64,000 bases of DNA from Tolypocladium sp. Sup5 PDA-1 (lineage: Eukaryota > Ascomycota > Sordariomycetes > Hypocreales > Ophiocordycipitaceae), in NCBI GenBank assembly GCA_000750105.3, contig JPHH03000050.1:62001-126000 (forward strand), written 5' to 3'. Position 1 is the first letter of the stretch, and every line of letters begins with the position of its first letter. The position numbers and the translations under genes are program-made. Positions 56,135 through 64,000 of the stretch are shown here, piece after piece. The notes under the pieces were generated by a model that saw nothing but the letters and a program-made list of their open reading frames with translations, was not told where the DNA came from and searched no databases.

Positions 56135-59100
56135 TCACCGCCTCTTTGACCTCAAGAATCCTTCTATAGACAGCCACTTCCTGTCCCGCGTCTGCGTCTG
56201 CGCTTGCCCCGAGCGCGTGGGCTCTACCCAGACTGCTCTGGCAGGCTGCCTCCTCCGCCTCCTCCGGCCCCGGCCCTCGTCATCCCGGACCATGAATCTC
56301 TGTAGCGCCGGATCCTGGCTCGGGGGTAGCCTGACGTCGCTCCTCGTTCCCAGGATGGGGTCGTTCTTCAGCGTCTGCGGGTGTAGCTCCAAGATATCTC
56401 CACCAGTCCACCTCCCATTCTTGGCGGCCTCAATCAAGGCCGGCAGATCCACCGTCTTCTCGGCTCCCCCTGTGACACCGCTCTCCACTGGCCGTCCCCG
56501 AGGGCCCTCGCCATCCAAAGTCGATTCCGCCGAACGCTGACTTGGGGCCGTCCCGGTCGTTCCACTGGTCTGGGGAGGCGTGGTTACAACGGCCCCCATC
56601 TCCTGGCGCTCCTCGTTGAGCCTTTGGCGCCTGCAAGCCCGCAGCCCTGAACAGCACCAAAGGCATCTAAAGAGCGGGCTGAATGGCCGTATGACAGCGC
56701 GAAAGCTGCGCCCGATGAACTGGAAGAACCGCAAGACATAGCGGTCAGGCACCTGTCTTATCAAGGCACCCAGCGGTATTGTCAGTATGCCAAAGAGCAT
56801 GCTCCATCCCCATTGCGCGCCCGTCAACGGCACAGTGTCAAACGCTTCGCCTCCCTTGAAGATAATGACAAACTGCCCGATCAAAGTGAGGCACTGCACT
56901 CCAATGAACCAAGGGTTTTTGAGCACTCCTTGGTACCAAATGTCCAGCTTGTTGTCCACTCTGCGGCAGTTGTGCTGGTTGAAGAACTGCATCCATACGT
57001 ATATGTTAAACACGAAAGTTTGGAGCGCCTCGATCTCGGCTTTCGTGTCTGGTTGGAAGATTTTCCACCCGGCGTAGTGCACGGTGAATACAACGGCAAG
57101 CTGATAGATGGCTTGACCAAGAATCATTTTCCACATGGTGATGTTGATGATGGGGGCGTTGCGAGATTCGGGTTTGCGTTTGAGGAAATCTGGGGAAGGG
57201 TGGTCGGTTGCGAGCCCGAGAGAGGCAAAGATGTCCATGATGAGGTTGATCCAGAGCAACTGCACCACGGTGAAGATGGAGGCGCCCACGAATTGCGAGA
57301 CGACGGTCAGGGTACTAGCTGTAATGTTGATTGTGAATTGGAACTGTTGGGTTACATTCGTCAGTTCTAATCGGCCCTGGTGCAAACGGTCAAGGCTTTC
57401 GGCTTACCTGGCAGAACTTCTTGACTGCATCGTTGACAGTCCGGCCCCAGCTCAGTGCCTTCACAATGGATTCGAAGTTGTCGTCTAGAAGAATAATGGA
57501 GGCGGCTTCCTTGGCCACCTCGGTCCCCTGAATACCCATGGCGAAGCCCACATCGGCCGCTTTCAGGGCCAACGCGTCGTTTGTGCCGTCGCCAGTGACG
57601 GCCACGGTTTCCTTCATGGCCCTCAAATGCGACACCAGGAGGAGCTTATCCTCCGGGCTAGATCTCGCAAGCACCTGCAGTCGGGGAATGACTGCGTCAA
57701 GCTGCGACGGGGACAGCCTGCGGAAAGTAGGGCCATCCATGGCGATGCCGCCCGCTGTGTAGATGCCACACTGAGCAGCAATGGCCTTTGCCGTCAGAAA
57801 GTTGTCGCCCGTTACCATGCGGACAAACACGCCAGCCTCCTGGCACGTGCGAACCGAATCGATGACCTCGGGGCGCAGGGGATCACGGATGCCAAAGGCG
57901 CCGATGAAGATCATCCCAGACGCCAGCCATTCCAAGTTGACGGTGGCAGGGTCGTCGCCCGGGTTCTCAAACACCTCGGACGCGTCAAAGTCCCTGTACG
58001 CAATGGCTACTGGTCGCAGCATGTTGCCAGCATACTCTTGAATGTTCTCGCGGAAGCTGGTCCTGTCTTCTTCGGACAGCCGATCAGCCGTGAGCACGTA
58101 TGTGGGATCGCCTATGATGTAGGCGCAGTACTCGAAGACCACCTCTGCAGCACCCTTGACCAACAGCCGGTACCTTCCATTGGGTAGCCTGGTCAGGACT
58201 GCCATCCACTTTCGAGACGACTCGAACGGCAGCATGGTGAGTATCGGGTTGTTGGCTCTCTCCTCTCTCAACAGTCCCATCCCAAGGTGGTCGCGGCCAA
58301 ACTTGAGCAGCGCCGTCTCGGTGCTGGAGCCAAAGTAGTCCGACTTGGCGGTCTCGTCGCTCTCAAAGGCCGTGGAATTGAGGGCCATGCTGTCCTTGAT
58401 GAGGTCTTTGACCTCTGTGGACAGAGATGCCGCAAGCCGCGCCGATGTCTCGCCTCGGACAGCGGCGGAGCTCGACACAGGCTGGCCGGCGGCGATGGCT
58501 GCCGTCTCCACGTCGTCGAAGCTGCTCTCGAGTCCGATCCGGCCAGCGACGACAGTCATCTTGTTCTGCGTAAGTGTGCCAGTCTTGTCAGAGCAGACAC
58601 AGGTAGCATTTCCCATGATCTCGCACGAGCGAACGAGGCGAACCAGATTGTTATCCTTGAGCATGCGGCTGGTCGCAAACGCCAGGGCGACCGTAACGTT
58701 AAGGGCCAAGCCCTCGGGCACGGCAATCACGACAACAGCGATGGAGAGAATGAGGATGTGGAAGAAGCCCTCGGCTTTGCTGGAAGGCCCCTTGTTTTCC
58801 ATGTCCTTCAAACGGGTCAGGTACAAGACGAATAGGATAAAGAAGAATATTGCGCCGGCGGCGGTGCCGAAGATGATGAGCTGCTTGCCGAGCTGGCCGA
58901 GCCTCGCCTGGAGAGGCGTCTCCTCGACGTCCTCGCGCAGGGACATGAGGGTCCGCCCGTAGGTCGAGTTGGCGCCTATCGAAGCGACGAGGTAGCGGCC
59001 AACGCCGCGGGACACGGTGGTGCCGCTCAATATGAAGGGGTCGGCAAGCACAGCGTGCGAGGCATCGTGGTCGGCGGGAACGGTCTTGTGGACCATGTCA

Positions 59101-59987
59101 GACTCGCCCGAGATGGGCGACTCGTCAATGTGCAACCCAGAGGCCTGGATGAGGACACCGTCGACGGCCACAATCTCTCCTGCCTCGATGTGCATGACGT
59201 CGCCGACGAGGACCTCGTGGATCCATATCTTCTGGGCCTTGCCGGAGCGCACGACGGTCACCTCGCGCTGCGCCTTTCGCTCGTTGAGCTTCTCGAACTT
59301 GTGGTTCTGCTGCCAGTCGTTGGCGGCGCTGGCGAAGACGATGACGATGATTGCGACGACGACGGTGACACCGTCCACCCACTCGATGTTGGAGGTGCCG
59401 ACCTCGGCGCTGACGGATTGGTAGATGCCGATGGCGAGGGAGATGGAGGCAGATATGGTAAGGAGGATGAGGAGCTTGTCGTTGAAGGCAATCCACATGA
59501 GCCTGAGGAAAGACCTGTGGCGTCGCCGGGGCAGCCGGTTTGTGCCGAATATGTGCTTCCGGTCGACGAAGTGAGGGTCGGGGGCCTCGCCTATCCGCAG
59601 CGAGATGTTAACTCCTACGGAGGCTCCAGTCTGGACAGGCTGGTACACGGGCGGGCGGCCCTCCCGGCCCGCGGCGACGGCCTCGTCAAAGGTGATTGTA
59701 TCATCGAGTTCGGTCTCATCGGCGCTGAGGCCGGCGGCGATGTCGGTACGGAGACCGGCTGCAAGCCCGCGCAGGCCGCCAAAGGCATCGAGAGCAGCGA
59801 GGCTGCGGAAGGTAAGGAGCGTATGCAGCTGCGTCGGAGAGAAGGCGAATCTGTTCGAGGAGGGCGGAAGGTCGTCGCGCAGGTCGGATGCTAGAGGCCT
59901 GCCATGGTGAAGCGGGACGGGGGCGCCATCGTCATGGGGCGGGTTCGTCGCGGGCGTAATGTAATCCATGGAGGATGGCCCAGACAC
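56135..59987 (-). CDS. PMC1: P-type Ca2+-ATPase, PMC1/PMCA type
   Basis: Exons 59987-57408 and 57343-56135 on the minus strand give 1262 residues. The 64-nt intron (GTAAGC...CCAACAG) joins AVKKFCQ to FQFTINITA, the normal sequence of helix 5. Domains in order: cytosolic N-terminus (1-165), helices 1-2, actuator with SGLHIDESPISGESDMV, and helix 4 with VIAVPEGLALNV. The phosphorylation loop has Asp467 in CSDKTGTLTQNKM; then come the nucleotide domain, the hinge VAVTGDGTNDALALKAADVG, helices 5-10, and a basic C-tail of about 200 residues. Known: these pumps move Ca2+ into the vacuole and, with calcineurin, set cytosolic calcium. The helix 4 motif reads PEGLALNV rather than the usual PEGLPLAV, keeping the ligand Glu425. 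Helix 6 LLWINLIMDIFASLGLATD keeps the Asn/Asp pair. There is no obvious calmodulin site in the tail by eye. Confidence 0.93.
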
Positions 59988-62111
59988 CGCTTGGGAATCG
60001 GTCGAGACAGGTCTCGTCGGGGCTCTCTCGCAGCAAGACGGACGGGAGAGGCAAGCGAGAGTCGGGGGCGGATGGAGAGATCTCGTGCGACCACCCTCCG
60101 TCTTCTCCGGTCTGCGGTTGCAACAATATTAACAATATTAATAAGAACCCACAGGTCTGGGAGTCTCGGCCGGGGTGAGAGAGGAAAGGAGGAGGGTTGG
60201 CGGGGAGGGCCACGTCCGGTGTTGGGTCCTCCGCTTGGTCATGTCCATCAACCGGAAGCAGTCGAATCGTGGGCGACTCGCGGGTTGTTCAGGCTTGGCA
60301 GCATGCAAGGTTGTTTGCGATCGTCGACGTCGTCTGTCCGTCTGTGACCTGTCTGCCTTGGTGGGTGCCCGGGCAGGGCAGAGAAGTACGGATATGTCGT
60401 GCACGTCCAACGTCCGTCTGGCCGTGCCACCGTCGATCACGTGCGTATGCCGGGCAGTCGAGATGCAATGCTGCTGTGGACGGGCCGGAGGACGCGGTGT
60501 GCCCTCGGACGGAGGAAGTTTCTTTCGCGCTCTCTCGCTCTCTCGGTGCGTGCCATGTCGGTGTGTTTCCAATGCGAGCCGGCCGTCGACACCGTCGGGC
60601 CGCTTGGCACCCCCACGATGGCTCGTTGCGCCACAAAAAACAACGGCTCCCACCAGTGACAGGCCGTTGGGGACAGCGCCAGCCAATCCAACCTCCTCCC
60701 AGCCCGGCCAATGGCCTCCATCGATGTCGATTGCTGGTGGGCCAAGCGTACGCGGACAGTGGGGTCGGCGACGCCGTCATGGCCGTGTTGGCCAAGTCGC
60801 CCGTGTGGCTGCGACACCAGTTAAACCTAAGCGGCAAGTCTAAAAGCAGGACGGGGCCCCCGGGGCGCTCCAGGGGTCCTCAGGCTCCCATCCCACTCCC
60901 AGGGCTGATGCAACAAGAGCCTCCTGCTTACTCGTCCTGTCCTCGTGCATCGCGGTGGAGCAGGCGGCACGAGACAGCGCATGCACGGAGCCTTCGGGGG
61001 AGGCAGAGGGCACATGACTGTCTGCCGTTCGCTGGTTCGAGCCGTTCCGCTCCGGGGCCGACATGGAGGCTTCGATGAGCGGCACAGTCCAAGCTGGTGG
61101 AGGCAGAGAAGATGTGACGATGTCAAATGTCTGGTGGAGAGAAGCCTGAGGCCGTCATTGGATCCGTCACTTGACTTGCACGCACGCTCCTTCCTCGATG
61201 GCGATGCCGCAATGGCTGGCTACCCTAGAGGACATCCAAACCACGACCTGTCCACTCTCCGTCTCTTCTCGCCAACACCTCTTCCAGCGTGCACAAATGC
61301 AGTCGATGCTGACGCGCGGCTGTCTTGCTTTACACCTGGATATGGCCGTCGCAGCAGCCATGGCGCAGCACTATTTGCTCACGCAAGCTTGGCCAACCGC
61401 AATCACATCCTGACTCGCTGGCTGTCCTCCGCCATCGCAAACTCTCTCTTGCAGATGCCACCATCTTGCTCGGCTTGGCAGCGCCTCGACTGCTGCGTAC
61501 CCATCTCTGGCCGACACGGCAGTCGCGCATCGGCTCTTCTCGCTGGACCTGAATCTCTACCCTCCCGTCAAGGCCCTGCACTACGTTTCGGCCATGTGCC
61601 GCGGGTCTCGAAACGAGGGCTCTCGGGTCGCACCGAAGCAAACAACTCGAGAACTCGCTTCCGTTTACGTTACTTTTAGCCGTCAACTTCGCTCCAAACA
61701 GCTCCATTCAGGCATCCTTAGCCGCTTCCCCGTAAACCGAAGCACCAGGTAGGCGAGCCGTGGCCAAGACACGGTTGCAGGCTGTGACCTGGATTGCCCC
61801 GTCCACAGGCCAATACTGTGCTTTTCGGCGATATATGCGCGCACCCATCCAGTCAGGGCGTTGTGTATCCTTCCAGGTCCTTCTCTTGCATGCTTCTCCG
61901 TCATACGGGAGTTGCCGTACCTGCCATACGCTACCTCCTGCCTGTGCAGTGTTTCAACGAACGGGTCGGCTACAGATGTTTCTTAACCCTCGGCACGGTG
62001 CTCAACCGTGTATCCAACGGGAAGGGACCAAGGCCACGAGAGCCTTAATCTCAGCCGTGCTTCTTGCAACATGTAGTCCTGGCTCACTCATAGCATGGTG
62101 GCCCCCCTGTG
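59988..62111. other. Gene-poor interval
   Basis: About 2.1 kb upstream of both PMC1 (minus) and the nucleoside permease (plus). Overlapping ORFs of 180-293 codons at 60175-61679 on both strands are long only because the DNA is GC-rich; none shows a domain. There is a repeated AACAATATTA pair near 60121-60141. No gene called. Confidence 0.5.
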
Positions 62112-62119
62112 TATAAGTA
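62112..62119 (+). promoter_or_regulatory. Likely TATA box of the purine nucleoside permease gene
   Basis: TATAAGTA about 108 bp upstream of the ATG at 62220. Confidence 0.5.
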
Positions 62120-62219
62120 GGCTAGGGAAGAGAGGCCAAGGTACTGAGAGGCCAATTGCCCCTGACCACCGCAATGGTCGTATCCTATCTGTTCAGAGAA
62201 CTGCGGAATTCTAGCCAAG

Positions 62220-63579
62220 ATGCGCTTCTGCCGCGTACTGTTCGCTCTTTTTCATCTACAACTCGTCCCTTTTGCCCTGGCGGACAATAGCCAAGGGAAT
62301 GGCAGGATTGCCCCTCGCGTCATGATAGTCTCCATGGTACGTCTCTTCACCTTGCCCTCCATGTCCTTTAGCAAACAAAATAACGAACAGTACTCCTACA
62401 GTGGACACCAGAAGCAAAGGTCTGGTATAACCGTTTTCACGAGTCCAAGCTAGGCAATCTCACTTCTCTTGCCATACCTCTGCCGGGCCTATCCATGCTC
62501 TTCCCTCACATCTTTTGTACCGAAGATGGCCGTGTCTGTCAGCTCACGGTTGGAGAAGGGGAGATCAATTCTGCCGCTTCCATGATGGCCCTTGTGCTAT
62601 CCAGGGAGTTCGACCTCCGCCAGACATACTTTCTCCTCGCGGGCATCGCAGGGGCGAATCCTCAATATGCTACCATTGGAAGCGTTGCCCTGGCGCGATT
62701 CGCGGTCCAAGTTGCCCTACAATACGAGATTGACCCGAGATCTCTGCCCCAAGACTGGACAACGGGCTACATCTCCTACGGTCGCAACTATCCCTTTGAG
62801 TACCCCTGCATTACTTACGGCACAGAGGTTTTTGAAGTCAACGACAAGCTGCGCGAGGTCGCCTTTACCCTGGCATCTAAAGCCAACCTGACAGACGAAG
62901 AAGGGCCGCGGCAGTATCGCTCCCGGTATGCGGGAACGCGGCTCCATTCTGCAATGGGCCCCAAGCCCCCAAGCGTAGTCAAGTGCGACAGCGCCACGAG
63001 CGACGTGTACTACTCGGGAACGAGGCTTGCCCAGGCTTTTGAGAACACGACAGACGTGTGGACCAACGGGACTGGTGTCTACTGCATGAGCGCACAGGAA
63101 GAGAATGCCACGCTCGAGGTTCTGGTGAGGGTGGCTATCGAAGGGCTCGTAGACTTTTCCAGGGTCATCATCATGCGAACGGGTAAGCATCTCTCAGACA
63201 CAGCCATGGGTTTATGCTACTTACCGCCGTTGTATCAGGATCCAACTTTGACCGTCCCCCGCCGGACCTTTCGGACTGGCAGCACCTCACCAACACCAAC
63301 CAAAACGGCTTCTATATTGCCATCGACAACATTTACAACGCCGGCATCGAAATCGTCAAGGGCATCGTCACCGAGTGGAACTGCACGTTTCGGTCCGGCA
63401 TCGCACCCACCAACTACATCGGCGACATCTTCGGCAGCCTCGGCGGGCACCCGGACTTTGGCTTCGGAAGCCTCACGGGCGGAAAGCGCGTCGAGAGGGC
63501 GGGCAGGACCGGTGACTTGGCCAAGTTGGAAATGGACCGGCGGGGGCAGTTTGGCCCGAGAGCGGTCACGAAGATATGA
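62220..63579 (+). CDS. Purine nucleoside permease (NUP family)
   Basis: Exons 62220-62336, 62402-63182 and 63239-63579 give 412 residues. The introns (65 and 56 nt) join IVSM to WTPEAKVWYNRF and IIMRT to GSNFDRPPPD. Residues 1-21 form a signal-peptide-like start (LFALFHLQLVPFALA). The family core is present: PGLSMLFPHIFCTEDGRVCQ, LAGIAGANPQYATIGSVALA, QVALQYEIDPR and YPCITYGTEVFEVN. Late landmarks are YYSGTRLAQAF, YCMSAQEENATLEVL and NGFYIAIDNIYNAG. Known: NUP proteins, first described in Candida, are linked to uptake of adenosine and guanosine, although the fold resembles nucleoside phosphorylases and there is no multi-helix transporter layout. Several N-glycosylation sites agree with an extracytosolic location. 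With the uric acid permease this is the second purine-salvage gene in the window. Confidence 0.9.
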
Positions 63580-64000
63580 GATGTGGCGCGCGCGAACAGG
63601 TTGGATTATCACAGGAGGAGACTGTTTGACGTTTGTACTCTTGCTTGTCAGGCGTTAGGGTGTTGAGACATTACGGTATAATTCTCCCAAATCTCTTGAT
63701 TTGAACTGGCTTGTGGTTGCGCAGGTAACAAGTGAATGGCATTAACAACACCCCCTCCCCTATCATACTGCAGGCTACCATACCTCACGTCATACCGAGT
63801 ATAGAAAGACAGAACCCCCCCGGAATTATCGTCAAAATTCGCAAAGGAGTGGACGGGATTTCTTGCTCACCAGATGGGCTGAACACCTTTCAGTCCCGTT
63901 TGTTATTCCGCGGGCTACTACCATCCCCCTTCTCCGGTCCCGTCACCACTTGTTCCTGGTCGACAAAACCCTGCGTCTTCAGCAATGGGCATGCGACAAA
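63580..64000. other. Intergenic at right edge
   Basis: 3' flank of the nucleoside permease; no gene seen before the window ends. Confidence 0.5.

Noticed and set aside
60175..61679. Overlapping ORFs of 180-293 codons on both strands
   Set aside because: Several frames are open at once, which is typical of GC-rich non-coding DNA; no domain in any.

Overview
This window reads as nuclear DNA of a filamentous ascomycete, most likely a Sordariomycete and probably Hypocreales (inferred from gene content and style, not from a search). Coding regions are GC-rich. Genes are interrupted by short introns of about 49-138 nt, with one of 261 nt and one proposed of about 260 nt. The introns have GT...AG ends and CTAAC-like branch sites. 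The gene set is fungal: a two-component mRNA cap triphosphatase (CET1), a full-length Ste6-type pheromone ABC exporter, a UapA/UapC-type purine permease and a NUP-family purine nucleoside permease.

Layout. 1-13.7 kb: a secreted glycerophosphodiester phosphodiesterase running off the left edge, a secreted GH18 chitinase, the WD40 ribosome-biogenesis protein JIP5, a C-terminally truncated iron-alcohol-dehydrogenase/maleylacetate-reductase gene, a uric acid/xanthine permease with GATA sites upstream, and a small cysteine-rich secreted protein with its own TATA box. 14.6-25 kb is the housekeeping core: CET1, a tRNA-Asn, the proteasome subunit RPN2 and sulfite oxidase. 25-30.3 kb: a repeat-rich gap (crossed inverted repeats and a 25-bp minisatellite), a new-looking spliced small-protein gene behind a consensus TATA box, a doubtful second small ORF, and phosphopantetheine adenylyltransferase. 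31-43.5 kb: an FBXO31-like F-box protein, a 4.6-kb gene-poor gap, a small cupin, a membrane alpha/beta hydrolase, a DUF1769 protein and a single-pass surface protein. 44.7-63.6 kb: an MFS transporter, a conserved protein of unknown function, a PBDC1-family protein with four introns in 163 codons, STE6, a vacuolar-type Ca2+-ATPase (PMC1) and the nucleoside permease.

The genes do not form a biosynthetic or defence cluster. No polyketide or peptide synthetase, transposase or pathway-specific regulator was seen. Links between genes are loose. Two purine uptake systems lie 52 kb apart. JIP5, RPN2, CET1 and PBDC1 are unrelated housekeeping functions. Many pairs are convergent (JIP5/truncated dehydrogenase, RPN2/sulfite oxidase, cupin/hydrolase, MFS/unknown, STE6/PMC1). 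Two are divergent with a shared promoter region (hydrolase/DUF1769, PBDC1/STE6).

The most novel-looking items are two short spliced genes (about 13.1-13.7 kb and 27.6-27.9 kb), the crossed inverted repeat at 26.34-26.44 kb, a cupin that has lost most of its metal ligands, and a broken dehydrogenase. I see no clear new multi-gene system. Exon coordinates were worked out by eye from reading frame and splice signals and have no transcript support.
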